A stretch of 64,000 bases of DNA from Paraburkholderia caballeronis (GCF_900104845.1 NZ_FNSR01000001.1:2976001-3040000), one strand, 5' to 3'; shown: positions 8,537 through 17,768, numbered from the stretch's first letter. A program made the numbers and translations. The notes: generated from the letters alone by a model not told the origin.

Positions 8537-11378
8537 GGGCGGGTTTCGGTGCGGGGACGTCGGGAGCGTTGGCGGGGTCGACTGGATCGTCCGCGACATC
8601 GAGCGGCAATGGCGGCGGCGTGCCGACCGGCAGCGTGAACCAGAACGACGCGCCTTCGGCACGCCCGTCGGCCGCGCCAATGCTGGCCGCGCCGACGCCG
8701 GCCGCGCCGATTGTACCGCCGTGCGCGTCGACGATCGCGCGGCAGATCGCGAGCCCGAGCCCGATGCCGGGCTGCGCCGACTCCGCGTCGCCGCGCGTGA
8801 ACTTGTCGAACACCCGCGCCTCCATGCCGGGCGGCAGCCCCGGCCCGCGATCGTCGATCGCGACCCGCACGAACGCGCGGCCGTCGTCGTCCACGACGCG
8901 CCGCGCGCCGATCTCGACCGGCGTGCCGGGCGGCGTGTACTTCGCCGCGTTCTCCAGCAGGTTCGCGAACAGCCGCTCCATCAGCACCGCGTCGACGTTC
9001 AGCAGCGGCAACCCCGGTTCGAGCGCGACGCGCACCGGATGCGCCGCGAGCACGCGCCGGCACGCGGCGAGCGCCGCGCCGACCGTCTCTTCGAGCGGCG
9101 TCCACTGCCGGTTCAGCTTCACGCTGCCCGACTGCAGCCGCGCCATGTCGAGCAGGTTCGTGACGATGCCGGTCATCCTCAGCGCCTCTTCGTGGATCGC
9201 GTCCACGAGTTCGCCGGTCTGCTCGTCGGCGTCGGCATCCGCATCGGCGCCCGCGGCCGGGTTCGCTCCCGCCTTCGCGGCGTCGCGCGTGCGCGCGAGC
9301 ATCGACGCGAAACCGACGATCGTCGTCAGCGGCGTGCGCAGGTCGTGCGAGATCGCGGACAGCAGCGAGTTGCGCAGCCGCTCGGACTCGATGCCGACGA
9401 GCGCGTCGCGCGCGACGTCCACGTAATGCACGCGCTCCAGCGCGAGCGCGATCTGCGCGGCGAACGCATCGAGCATCCGCTGCTGCCCGGGCTCCGGCCG
9501 TTCGCGGCCGTCGCGCCCTTCCCGCACTAGCACCGCGAGCACGCCGCGCGCGCGCACCGGCGCGTTCAGCGGCACGTAGCGCGCGGCCGCGGCCGGCAGC
9601 ACATCGGTGCCGGGGCCGGCCGGCAGCCGCCGGTCGTACACCCACTGCCCGATGTCGAGATCGAGTTGCCGCGCGTCGAGCGCGGTCCGCGGATCGGCTT
9701 CGACGGCCGCCGGCCGCACGCGGTCGTCCGCATCCGGCAACAGGATCGCGACCCGCGCGCCGAACACGTCGCTCACGTGACGGCTGCCGGTCGCGACGAT
9801 CTGCTCGACCGTCAGCACGGCCGCGAGGTCGCGCGCCATCGCGTACATCGCGCCGGTGCGCTGCTCGCGCCGCTGCGCGACGCTCGCCTCGCGGCGCAGG
9901 CTCGACGTCAGGTGGCTGATCACGAGCGACGTCAGCAGCATGCCGGCGAACGTCAGCAGGTACTGCGTATCGGACACCGTCAGCGACAGCGTCGGCGGCA
10001 CGAAGAAAAAATCGAACGCGGCGACGCTCGCGAACGACAGCAGCACGCCCGGCCCGCGCCCGAGCTTCGCGGCCGCGAAGATCACGCCGAGCAGGTACAG
10101 CATCACGAGGTTCGTCAGGTCGATGCGGCCGCTCAACCGGCTTGCGACCAGCGTGACACCCGCGCAGATCGCGAGCGCCCACGCGTAGGCGCGCAGCGGC
10201 GAGCGGCGCGGGGCCGGCGCGCGTCCGCCGCCTGCGCCGCCGTTCGCGGGGCCAGCGTCGGCCGAACCGTGCGCCGACGCGCGCATCACCCGGATCAGAT
10301 CGACGTCGCCGGCGTGTTGCGCGACGCGCTCGCCGAACGGTCTTCGCCAGCGCGCGAGGCCCGCGCGCGCCGCGCCGCCGACGACCAGCCTCGACACGCC
10401 GCGCAGCCGCGCATAACCGCCGAGCGTCGCAGCCGCGTCGTCGCCGGCGAGTCTCGTCGCTTCCGCACCGAGTCCGGCCGCGAGCTTCAGCGCGGCGAGC
10501 GCGGACTCGCGCCGCGCGCCGGACCGGCGTTGCAGCTTCGGCGTTTCGACGTGGACCGCATACCAGCGGGCGCCGAGACTCGCCGCGAGCCGCGCGGCCT
10601 CGCGCACCACGGCTTCGGCGTCCGGCCCCGGTCCGATGCAGGCCAGCAACCGCTCGCGAACCTGCGACGGCGGGCTGGAACGATGCCCGTCCTTCGCCGC
10701 ACCGTTGCGGTCCGCGAGCCGCCGCAATGCGAGTTCGCGCAACGCGATCAGGTTGCCTTTGCTGAAGAACGGCTGGGGCAACGACGGCTGCCGGTCACGC
10801 AGCCGGCCCAGCAGTTCGTCCGGCGCGAGTTCGACGAGCGTCACCTCGTCGGCGTCGTCGAACAGCCGGTCGGGGACGGTCTCGTTCACGCGGACCCCGG
10901 CGATCCGGCCGACCCCGTCCGCGAGGCTTTCGAGGTGCTGCACGTTCAGCGTCGTGTACACGTCGATGCCCGCGTCGAGCAGCGCGCGCACGTCGTGCCA
11001 GCGTTTGGGATGCCGCGAGCCGGGTGGGTTCGAATGCGCGAGTTCGTCGACGACGATCAACTGCGGGCGGCGCGCGAGCGCCGCGTCGAGATCGAATTCC
11101 GTGAACGTGCCGCCGCGGTGGTCGAGCGGCGCGGGCGGCAGCAAGTCGAGGCCGTCGAGCAGCGCGGCGGTTTCGTCGCGCCGATGCGTTTCGACGCTGC
11201 CGACGACGACGTCCACGCGCTCCTGCGCGCGTCGCCGCGCGGCGCGCAGCATCGCGGAGGTCTTGCCGACGCCCGCCGCCGCGCCGAAGAAGATCGTCAG
11301 CCGGCCGCGACGGCGCGCGCCGGCGTGGGCGTGTTGCGGCTGCGCATCAGGGAGATCGTCGGGATCGGGGGCGTTCAT
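8529..11378 (-). CDS. kdpD: KdpD sensor histidine kinase
   Basis: Membrane histidine kinase (949 residues) sensing potassium or turgor stress and phosphorylating KdpE. In order: the KdpD N-terminal domain with a Walker A-like GAAAGVGKT at residues 32-40; a universal-stress-like domain (about 270-400); a DUF4118 block of four closely spaced membrane helices (about 410-510); a GAF-like region; HisKA with phospho-acceptor His678 in SAISHDLRTPL; and a HATPase domain with GPGLPPGM and GIGLGLAICR. A stretch of Ala/Asp repeats (about 703-715) sits just after the H-box. It is slightly longer than E. coli KdpD (894). It would be expected directly behind kdpC; instead a 187-base gap and a quinone oxidoreductase precede it. 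Confidence 0.95.
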   Translation of the reverse strand: MNAPDPDDLPDAQPQHAHAGARRRGRLTIFFGAAAGVGKTSAMLRAARRRAQERVDVVVGSVETHRRDETAALLDGLDLLPPAPLDHRGGTFTEFDLDAALARRPQLIVVDELAHSNPPGSRHPKRWHDVRALLDAGIDVYTTLNVQHLESLADGVGRIAGVRVNETVPDRLFDDADEVTLVELAPDELLGRLRDRQPSLPQPFFSKGNLIALRELALRRLADRNGAAKDGHRSSPPSQVRERLLACIGPGPDAEAVVREAARLAASLGARWYAVHVETPKLQRRSGARRESALAALKLAAGLGAEATRLAGDDAAATLGGYARLRGVSRLVVGGAARAGLARWRRPFGERVAQHAGDVDLIRVMRASAHGSADAGPANGGAGGGRAPAPRRSPLRAYAWALAICAGVTLVASRLSGRIDLTNLVMLYLLGVIFAAAKLGRGPGVLLSFASVAAFDFFFVPPTLSLTVSDTQYLLTFAGMLLTSLVISHLTSSLRREASVAQRREQRTGAMYAMARDLAAVLTVEQIVATGSRHVSDVFGARVAILLPDADDRVRPAAVEADPRTALDARQLDLDIGQWVYDRRLPAGPGTDVLPAAAARYVPLNAPVRARGVLAVLVREGRDGRERPEPGQQRMLDAFAAQIALALERVHYVDVARDALVGIESERLRNSLLSAISHDLRTPLTTIVGFASMLARTRDAAKAGANPAAGADADADADEQTGELVDAIHEEALRMTGIVTNLLDMARLQSGSVKLNRQWTPLEETVGAALAACRRVLAAHPVRVALEPGLPLLNVDAVLMERLFANLLENAAKYTPPGTPVEIGARRVVDDDGRAFVRVAIDDRGPGLPPGMEARVFDKFTRGDAESAQPGIGLGLAICRAIVDAHGGTIGAAGVGAASIGAADGRAEGASFWFTLPVGTPPPLPLDVADDPVDPANAPDVPAPKPAHE

Positions 11379-11438
11379 GCGGTGCGTGGAATCGCGGAGC
11401 ATGCCGCGCCGCGTTGCCCGCGATCGTCGCATTGTGGC

Positions 11439-11478
11439 GAGCGGATGGCAAACGCGCGCTGCCGTTTGCCATCCGCTC
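11439..11478. repeat. 16-bp perfect inverted repeat upstream of kdpD
   Basis: Arms 11439-11454 and 11463-11478 are perfectly complementary around an eight-base loop. It lies in the 187-base gap between the end of the quinone oxidoreductase gene and the kdpD start, about 60 bases from the latter. No T-run follows on either strand. It could be a terminator insulating kdpDE, a protein-binding palindrome or a rearrangement scar. Confidence 0.92.
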
Positions 11479-11565
11479 GAAGCGGGTCGATCGAACGGGA
11501 CGGCATGACCGCCCGCGCCTCCAGCCACGCGCGCCGCGAACCTCGCCGCGCGCGTTCCCGGTGAA

Positions 11566-12540
11566 CTACGGCAGCAGGATCGTCGAGCCGGTCGTGCGCC
11601 GCCCTTCGAGATCCGCATGCGCGGTCGCGACGTCCTCCAGCGGATACCGTTGATTGATCGACGTCTTCACCTTGCCGGACGCGATCACGTCGAACAGTTC
11701 CGCCGACATCGCCTCATAGTCGTCGCGCTTCGCGATGTACGTGAACAGCGTCGGCCGCGTGAAAAACAGCGACCCGCGTCCCGCGAACTCCGACGAGTCG
11801 ATCGGCGGCAGCGGCCCCGACGCGTTGCCGAAGCTCACGAACATCCCGAGCGGCGCGAGACAGTTGAGCGACTTCACATACGTGTCCTTGCCGATCGAGT
11901 CGTACACGACCGGCACGCCCGCGCCGTTCGTGATCTCGCGCACGCGCGCGGTGAAGTCCTCGCGCGTGTAGACGATCGGGTAATCGCAGCCGTGCGCCTT
12001 CGCGATCTGCGCCTTGTCGTCCGAACCGACCGTGCCGATCACCGTCGCGCCGAGCGCCTTCGCCCACTGGCACACCAGCAGCCCGACGCCGCCGGCCGCC
12101 GCCTGGATCAGGATCGTGTCGCCCGGCTTCACGCGGTACGTGCGGCGCAGCAGGTATTGCGCGGTGAGCCCCTGCAGCATCACCGACGCGGCCGCCTCGT
12201 CCGAAATCGCGTCCGGCAGCTTCACCACCTGCGCGGCCTTCAGCACGCGCTCCTGCGCATACGCGCCCGGCGGCCGCGCGACGTACGCGACGCGGTCGCC
12301 GGCCTTCAGCGCGGTGACGCCCGCGCCGACCGCCGTCACCTCGCCGGCGGCCTCCGAGCCGAGACCGGCCGGCAGCGGCTGCGGGTACAGGCCGTTGCGG
12401 AAATACACGTCGAGGTAGTTGAGCCCGACCGCGGTCTGCCGGATGCGGATCTCGCCCTCGCCCGGATCGCCCACGTCGACGTCGACCCACCTCATGACCT
12501 CCGGGCCGCCGGTCCGGTCGTAACGGATTGCCTTGCTCAC
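11566..12540 (-). CDS. qorA: NADPH:quinone oxidoreductase (zinc-free MDR family)
   Basis: Medium-chain dehydrogenase/reductase of 324 residues, QOR subfamily, which transfers hydride from NADPH to quinones in the cytosol. The N-terminal GroES-like domain has GLNYLDVYFRNGLYP and lacks the zinc-ligand cysteines of alcohol dehydrogenases. The nucleotide-binding motif AAAGGVGLLVCQWAKALGA is near residues 147-165, and the C-terminal EGRRTTGSTILLP ending is typical. A GGAGAC ribosome-binding site precedes the ATG. It lies 34 bases after mgsA on the same strand and is likely the third gene of an SDR-mgsA-qorA operon. Confidence 0.9.
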   Translation of the reverse strand: MSKAIRYDRTGGPEVMRWVDVDVGDPGEGEIRIRQTAVGLNYLDVYFRNGLYPQPLPAGLGSEAAGEVTAVGAGVTALKAGDRVAYVARPPGAYAQERVLKAAQVVKLPDAISDEAAASVMLQGLTAQYLLRRTYRVKPGDTILIQAAAGGVGLLVCQWAKALGATVIGTVGSDDKAQIAKAHGCDYPIVYTREDFTARVREITNGAGVPVVYDSIGKDTYVKSLNCLAPLGMFVSFGNASGPLPPIDSSEFAGRGSLFFTRPTLFTYIAKRDDYEAMSAELFDVIASGKVKTSINQRYPLEDVATAHADLEGRRTTGSTILLP

Positions 12541-12574
12541 ATCGTGTCTCCTTGAAAACGCCGCGCCCGCACGC

Positions 12575-12964
12575 TCAGATCGTGGCGTCGAGGCGCAGCT
12601 TCAGTACGTCGAGAATCATCCGCGCGGTCGAGATGTTCGTCGCGCACGGCACGTTGTGCACGTCGCACGCGCGCACGAGCGCGTTGATGTCCGGCTCGTG
12701 CGGCTGCGGCGTCATCGGGTCGCGCAGGAAGATCACCATGTCGACCTCGCCCTCGGCGAGCCGCGCGCCGATCTGCAGGTCGCCGCCGTGCGGGCCGGAC
12801 AGCATCCGCTCGACCGTCAGGCCGTGCACCGCGGCGATCCGCGCGCCGGTCGTGCCGGTCGCGATCAGTTCACAGCGGCGCAGCGTGTCGGCGTATTCGC
12901 CCGCCAGCGTGACGATGTCGTCCTTCTTGTGGTCGTGCGCGATCAGCGCGACGCGGGTCGGCAT
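12575..12964 (-). CDS. mgsA: Methylglyoxal synthase
   Basis: Cytosolic enzyme (129 residues) that converts dihydroxyacetone phosphate to methylglyoxal and phosphate, a bypass used when phosphorylated sugars accumulate. Catalytic and phosphate-binding blocks are visible: AHDHKK near residue 10, ATGTTG at 35-40, [12 protein letters not shown] around 55-66 (with the catalytic Asp) and FLRDPM near 80. Length is close to the E. coli enzyme, slightly trimmed at the N-terminus. It lies between an SDR gene (43 bases upstream) and qorA (34 bases downstream), all on one strand. Confidence 0.95.
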   Translation of the reverse strand: MPTRVALIAHDHKKDDIVTLAGEYADTLRRCELIATGTTGARIAAVHGLTVERMLSGPHGGDLQIGARLAEGEVDMVIFLRDPMTPQPHEPDINALVRACDVHNVPCATNISTARMILDVLKLRLDATI

Positions 12965-13007
12965 GAAACGGTGCTCCGTGGTTCGTTGGCTCGATGGAAA
13001 GACGACA

Positions 13008-13787
13008 TCAGTAGGTGCCCGGATAGGCGCCGCCGTCGATCAGCCAGTTCTGGCCGGTGATGTAACCCGCATGCACGCTGCACAGGAACGCACACGCGCG
13101 GCCGAATTCGTCGGGCGTGCCGAAGCGGCCCGCCGGGATCGACTTGACCCGCCGCGCGCGCGCCTCGTCCTCGGAAATGTTGTTCGCCTTCGCCTGCGCG
13201 ACGATCGTCGCGGCGATCCGGTCGGTGTCGAACGAGCCCGGCAGCAGGTTGTTCAGCGTGACGCCGGTCGGCGCGAGCTGCCGCGCGATGCCCGCGACGA
13301 AGCCGGTCAGCCCCGAGCGCGCGCCGTTCGACAGCCCGAGCACGTCGATCGGCGCCTTCACCGACGAACTCGTGATGTTCACGATGCGCCCGAAACCGCG
13401 CGCGATCATCCCGTCGACAGTCGCCTTGATCAGCTCGATCGGCGTCAGCATGTTGCCCTCGACCGCGCGCAGCCAGTCGTCGTGCGTGTAGCTGCGGAAG
13501 TCGCCGGGCGGCGGCCCGCCTGCATTGTTCACGAGGATGTCCGGCTCGCCGCACGCGGCCAGCGCGGCCGCGCGGCCCTCGGGCGTGGTGATGTCGCACG
13601 CGACCGTCTTCACGGTGACGCCGGTTTTGCTGCGAATCTCGTCGGCGGTCTTCTCCAGCGTGTCCGCGGTGCGCGCGACGATCGTCAGATTCACGCCTTC
13701 CGCGGCGAGCGCCTCGGCGCAGCCGCGCCCGAGTCCCTTGCTTGCCGCGCAGACGAGCGCGTTGCGTCCTGCGATGCCCATGTCCAT
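13008..13787 (-). CDS. Atypical SDR, BKR-like, lacking the catalytic Tyr/Lys
   Basis: 259-residue short-chain dehydrogenase-fold protein. The usual cofactor motif TGxxxGIG is replaced by CAASKGLG (residues 13-20), while NNAGG (87-91) is kept. The catalytic YxxxK is absent: the aligned positions read Leu150 and Asn154 within [11 protein letters not shown], although a Ser-rich strand (ITSSS) precedes it. This matches the recognised BKR-like SDR subgroup that departs from both the NAD-binding motif and the catalytic tetrad. The start may be 13787 or 13781. It is the first gene of the run leading to mgsA and qorA and is divergent from upp. Activity is unknown. Confidence 0.86.
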   Translation of the reverse strand: MDMGIAGRNALVCAASKGLGRGCAEALAAEGVNLTIVARTADTLEKTADEIRSKTGVTVKTVACDITTPEGRAAALAACGEPDILVNNAGGPPPGDFRSYTHDDWLRAVEGNMLTPIELIKATVDGMIARGFGRIVNITSSSVKAPIDVLGLSNGARSGLTGFVAGIARQLAPTGVTLNNLLPGSFDTDRIAATIVAQAKANNISEDEARARRVKSIPAGRFGTPDEFGRACAFLCSVHAGYITGQNWLIDGGAYPGTY

Positions 13788-13968
13788 CGTTTGGTGTCCT
13801 TTTGCGTTGCGTAACCTTGTCGTGTCGGCGGCGCGTTCCGACGCCCGCGCCGTCCGCTCCCCGATTCTAGAAGAATCGCGCGGCGGCCGCCGGACGCGGC
13901 CTGCGGATACGAGGCGCGCTCCACGTGACGCGGCCGCGTTTCGCGGCCAGCGCGCGCGGCAGTTCCCG

Positions 13969-13974
13969 TATACT
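13969..13974 (+). promoter_or_regulatory. Probable -10 element for upp
   Basis: TATACT lies about 170 bases before the upp start in the 356-base divergent region between the SDR gene and upp. No strong -35 is seen. The remainder of this region is GC-rich with no other recognisable signal. Confidence 0.4.
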
Positions 13975-14143
13975 TTCGGCTGTCACGCGGCCCGCCGAGC
14001 TGCGCGAGCCGCGCGATCCGTCGGACTTCCGATCCTCGTTGCACGGCCGCGCCGCGCACCGCCGCCGGCCGCGCCGGGCAAACGCCCCGCCGCGCCGGCC
14101 GGGCCGCCCTCCGATCCCTCTTGTCGCCGTCGTGCGCCCCGTC

Positions 14144-14794
14144 ATGAAACAGGACAGCCGTTTTCCGAATCTCTTCATCCTCGATCACCCGCTGATCCAG
14201 CACAAGCTCACCCACATGCGCGACAAGGACACCTCGACGCGCACGTTCCGCGAGCTGCTGCGCGAGATCACGCTGCTGATGGGCTACGAGATCACCCGCG
14301 ACCTGCCGGTCACGACGCGCCGCGTGACGACGCCGCTCGTCGAGTTCGACGCGCCGGTGATCGCCGGCAAGAAGCTCGCGATCGTGCCGGTGCTGCGCGC
14401 CGGCGTCGGCATGTCGGACGGGCTGCTCGAACTGATCCCGTCGGCGCGGGTCGGCCACATCGGCGTGTACCGCGACGACGACCACCGGCCGGTCGAATAC
14501 CTGGTGCGGCTGCCCGACCTGGAGGACCGCACGTTCATCCTGTGCGATCCGATGGTCGCGACCGGCAACTCGGCCGTGCACGCGATCGACGTGCTGAAGC
14601 GGCGCGGCGTCGGCGGCGACCGGATCATGTTCCTCGCGCTCGTCGCGGCCCCCGAGGGCGTCGAGGTGTTCCAGAACGCGCATCCGGACGTGAAGCTGTT
14701 CGTCGCGTCGCTGGACACGCGGCTGAACGAACATGCGTACATCGAACCGGGCCTCGGCGACGCAGGCGACCGGCTGTTCGGCACGAAAAACTGA
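14144..14794 (+). CDS. upp: Uracil phosphoribosyltransferase
   Basis: Salvage enzyme making UMP from uracil and PRPP. The 216 residues include the [11 protein letters not shown] loop near residue 87, the PRPP-binding motif [11 protein letters not shown] near 132-142 and the C-terminal uracil-binding [12 protein letters not shown] block. The start at 14144 gives a protein of the usual family length; an upstream in-frame extension is Arg/Pro-rich and rejected. No uraA-type permease gene is adjacent, and the next gene is 760 bases away, so it is probably monocistronic. Confidence 0.95.
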   Translation: MKQDSRFPNLFILDHPLIQHKLTHMRDKDTSTRTFRELLREITLLMGYEITRDLPVTTRRVTTPLVEFDAPVIAGKKLAIVPVLRAGVGMSDGLLELIPSARVGHIGVYRDDDHRPVEYLVRLPDLEDRTFILCDPMVATGNSAVHAIDVLKRRGVGGDRIMFLALVAAPEGVEVFQNAHPDVKLFVASLDTRLNEHAYIEPGLGDAGDRLFGTKN

Positions 14795-15069
14795 GCGTTT
14801 CGCTTCGGCGGACGGGCGGCTGCTTCGCTCGATTGGGCCGGTTCGCCCGGCGGAAGGGGTCGCTGCGATGCGTGGCTGCGCGACTGGTTCGCGTGGCTTC
14901 TCCCGCGCTTTTCGCTCGTGCCTTCCGACCGCGCCGAACGCCCGCGCCTTCCACGTGGGCCGGACAGCCGCGCTCGTCGCACGCGCCGGACAACCGGATC
15001 GCCCGCCGCCCCCGTCCGTCCCCTGGCCGATCGGACCATCGTGCGGCCGGCCAGGCCCCGCCCCGCCGC

Positions 15070-15102
15070 ACGCCCGTCGAACGCCCGTCGAACGCCCGTC
15101 GA
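15070..15102. repeat. Three tandem 11-bp units
   Basis: Three identical copies of an 11-base unit (acgcccgtcga) lie head to tail at 15070-15080, 15081-15091 and 15092-15102, in the noncoding gap between upp and yebC. Confidence 0.95.
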
Positions 15103-15195
15103 AGCCGCCGCCAGCCCGGACCGCAGCCCGTAACGCGCGGCCCGCCGCGCAGCTCGCGTCGCACCGCAGCCCAAGGCCGCGCGGTTCCGCCGTGA

Positions 15196-15201
15196 TAAAA
15201 T
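15196..15201 (+). promoter_or_regulatory. Possible -10 element for yebC
   Basis: TAAAAT within an AT-richer spot (gataaaattc) in otherwise GC-rich DNA. If used, the yebC transcript would carry a leader of about 350 bases. No good -35 is visible. Confidence 0.3.
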
Positions 15202-15555
15202 TCACGTCCGCCTGAATGGGCGCCGAAACGGCGTCCCCGGCCCGCGTCGCGTGGCAATACGGGCTTACGGACCTGCGGCAAGCTGCGGGGCCTGCGCCGC
15301 GCGCAGTGTCGGCCAGCCGCCCGACGCAACCGCGCGAACGGGACGCGCGGAACGCACCAGACGCACAGGACGCGCGGGAAACCCAGGACACGCGCCGGAC
15401 GAACCGGCATCCCGGCAGGCAGGCGGACAAGACATTCCAGGATTCAGCGGCGCAACGGCTGGCGCATCGGGCGACCTACGCGCCGCCGGGTCCGCGATCG
15501 CAACGACATTGCACTATGCGTGCGCCCTCGCCGGCGCGCGCGACGGAGAAAAGGT

Positions 15556-16284
15556 ATGGCGGGTCATTCGAAATGGGCCAACATCAAGCATAAGAAGGCG
15601 GCTGCCGACGCGAAGCGCGGCAAGGTCTGGACGCGGCTCATCAAGGAAATCCAGGTCGCCGCGCGCCTCGGCGGCGGCGAAATCGACTCGAACCCGCGCC
15701 TGCGGCTCGCCGTCGACAAGGCCTACGACGCCAACATGCCGAAGGACAACATCAACCGCGCGATCCAGCGCGGCGTCGGCGGCGTGGACGGCGCGAACTA
15801 CGAGGAAATCCGCTACGAAGGCTACGGCATCGGCGGCGCGGCGGTCATCGTCGACACGATGACCGACAACCGCACCCGCACCGTCGCGGAAGTGCGCCAT
15901 GCGTTCTCGAAGTTCGGCGGCAACATGGGCACCGACGGCTCGGTGTCGTTCATGTTCGATCACGTCGGCCAGTTCCTGTTCGCGCCCGGCACGCCGGAAG
16001 ACAAGCTGATGGAAGCCGCGCTCGAAGCGGGCGCGGACGACGTCGTCACGAACGACGACGGCAGCATCGAGGTGGTCTGCCCGCCAAACGATTTCGCGAC
16101 GGTGAAAGCCGCGCTCGAAGCCGCGGGTTTCAAGGCGGAACTCGCGGAAGTCACGATGAAGCCGCAGACTGAAGTCGAATTCACCGGCGACGATGCAGCG
16201 AAGATGCAGAAGCTGCTCGACGCGCTGGAGAATCTCGATGACGTGCAGGAGGTGTACACGAACGCGTCGATCGCCGACGAGTGA
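15556..16284 (+). CDS. yebC: YebC/PmpR-family DNA-binding or translation-associated regulator
   Basis: 242-residue member of the YebC (TACO1-like) family, described as a transcription regulator and, more recently, as a factor helping ribosomes through proline-rich stretches. The N-terminus [20 protein letters not shown] and the [19 protein letters not shown] block are diagnostic, as is [12 protein letters not shown] [17 protein letters not shown] in the middle. A GGAGAAAAGG ribosome-binding site precedes the ATG at 15556. A short start 36 bases upstream is rejected. It is followed by a hairpin and then purD. Confidence 0.94.
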   Translation: MAGHSKWANIKHKKAAADAKRGKVWTRLIKEIQVAARLGGGEIDSNPRLRLAVDKAYDANMPKDNINRAIQRGVGGVDGANYEEIRYEGYGIGGAAVIVDTMTDNRTRTVAEVRHAFSKFGGNMGTDGSVSFMFDHVGQFLFAPGTPEDKLMEAALEAGADDVVTNDDGSIEVVCPPNDFATVKAALEAAGFKAELAEVTMKPQTEVEFTGDDAAKMQKLLDALENLDDVQEVYTNASIADE

Positions 16285-16293
16285 CGCGTTTTC

Positions 16294-16322
16294 GCGCGCG
16301 GCGCAGAGTACGCGCCGCGCGC
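16294..16322. repeat. 11-bp hairpin after yebC
   Basis: Perfect arms 16294-16304 and 16312-16322 with a seven-base loop start ten bases after the yebC stop. There is no T-run, so termination would be partial at best; it may separate yebC from purD expression or stabilise the yebC 3' end. Confidence 0.75.
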
Positions 16323-16466
16323 TGACTGGCTGCTTGCTGGTTCGCGCGGCGGGTCGCGCGGGTCCGGCGGGGCGAAGCTGCCCGCCGGCGACCGCGCGCC
16401 GCGCGATGCGGCGGCGGATGCGAGGGCATCGGCCGCTACCGTTTTTCTGGTCTTTCGGGGATTTAC

Positions 16467-17747
16467 ATGAAGTTACTCGTCGTCGGTTCTGGCGGCCGTG
16501 AACATGCGCTCGCGTGGAAGCTCGCGCAGGCGCCGCGCGTACAGCTCGTCTATGTCGCGCCGGGCAATGGCGGCACCGCGCAGGACGAACGGCTCGCGAA
16601 CGTCGACATCACGGACATCGGCGAACTCGCCGACTTCGCCGAGCGCGAGCAGGTCGCGTTCACCGTGGTCGGGCCGGAAGCGCCGCTCGCAGCCGGCATC
16701 GTGAACCTGTTCCGCTCGCGCGGCCTGAAGGTGTTCGGCCCGACGAAGGAAGCAGCGCAGCTCGAAAGCTCGAAAGACTTCGCGAAGGCGTTCATGAAGC
16801 GGCACGGCATTCCGACCGCCGCGTACGAGACGTTCTCCGACGCAGCCGCCGCGCACGCGTACATCGACGCGCAAGGCGCGCCGATCGTCATCAAGGCCGA
16901 CGGCCTCGCGGCCGGCAAGGGCGTGGTCGTCGCGACGACGCTCGAAGAGGCGCACGCGGCCGTCGACATGATGCTCGCGGACAACAAGCTCGGCGACGCC
17001 GGCGCGCGCGTCGTGATCGAGGAGTTCCTCGCCGGCGAGGAAGCGAGCTTCATCGTGATGGTCGACGGCAAGCACGTGCTCGCGCTCGCGTCGAGCCAGG
17101 ACCACAAGCGGCTGCTCGACGGCGACCGCGGCCCGAACACCGGCGGCATGGGCGCGTACTCGCCCGCGCCGATCGTCACGCCGCAGCTGCACGCGCGCGT
17201 GATGCGCGAGATCGTCCTGCCGACCGTCAGCGGGATGGAGAAGGAAGGCATCCGCTACACCGGTTTCCTGTACGCGGGCCTGATGATCGACGCGCAGGGC
17301 AACCCGAAGACGCTCGAATTCAACTGCCGGATGGGCGACCCGGAAACGCAGCCGATCATGGCGCGGCTGAAGGGCGACTTCTCGAAGGTCTTCGAGCACG
17401 CGATCGCCGGCACGCTGAACACCGTCGAACTCGAATGGGACCGCCGCACCGCGCTCGGCGTCGTGCTGGCCGCGCACAACTATCCGGACGCGCCGCGCAA
17501 GGGCGACCGGATCAGCGAGATCCCGGCCGAGACCGCGGACGCCGTCACGTTCCACGCGGGCACGACGCTCGTCGACGGCAAGCTGACGACGTCGGGCGGC
17601 CGCGTGCTGTGCGTGGTCGGCCTCGCGGACTCGGTGCGCAGCGCGCAGTCGATCGCCTACGAGACGGTGAACCAGATCTCGTTCGACGGGATGCAGTATC
17701 GCCACGACATCGGCTATCGCGCGGTCAGCCGCAAGCAGCCGAACTGA
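16467..17747 (+). CDS. purD: Phosphoribosylamine--glycine ligase
   Basis: GAR synthetase, the second step of de novo purine synthesis, joining phosphoribosylamine and glycine with ATP. The 426-residue protein has the N-terminal GSGGREHALAWK, an ATP-grasp domain with IKADGLAAGKGV (about 147-158), the HKRLLDGDRGPNTGGMGAYSPAP block and the metal-binding EFNCRMGDPETQ. Full length for the family. It stands alone between yebC and hemF; purH, its frequent neighbour, is not here. A probable terminator follows within 55 bases. Confidence 0.97.
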   Translation: MKLLVVGSGGREHALAWKLAQAPRVQLVYVAPGNGGTAQDERLANVDITDIGELADFAEREQVAFTVVGPEAPLAAGIVNLFRSRGLKVFGPTKEAAQLESSKDFAKAFMKRHGIPTAAYETFSDAAAAHAYIDAQGAPIVIKADGLAAGKGVVVATTLEEAHAAVDMMLADNKLGDAGARVVIEEFLAGEEASFIVMVDGKHVLALASSQDHKRLLDGDRGPNTGGMGAYSPAPIVTPQLHARVMREIVLPTVSGMEKEGIRYTGFLYAGLMIDAQGNPKTLEFNCRMGDPETQPIMARLKGDFSKVFEHAIAGTLNTVELEWDRRTALGVVLAAHNYPDAPRKGDRISEIPAETADAVTFHAGTTLVDGKLTTSGGRVLCVVGLADSVRSAQSIAYETVNQISFDGMQYRHDIGYRAVSRKQPN

Positions 17748-17768
17748 CGCGCGGGACGCAGGCGGACG

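Larger units (their letters stand above)
14795..15555. other. Long intergenic region between upp and yebC
   Basis: 761 bases with no frame whose composition or similarity supports a gene; the long frames on both strands are Arg/Ala/Pro-rich shadows of high GC. It contains a three-copy 11-bp tandem repeat (15070-15102) and a possible -10 box (15196-15201) for yebC. No terminator with a T-run follows upp. Confidence 0.6.

Noticed and set aside
13691..15430. Very long minus-strand open frame across upp and the following gap
   Set aside because: Composition is Arg/Ala/Pro/Gly-rich, typical of GC-driven antisense frames; it overlaps upp, which is certain.
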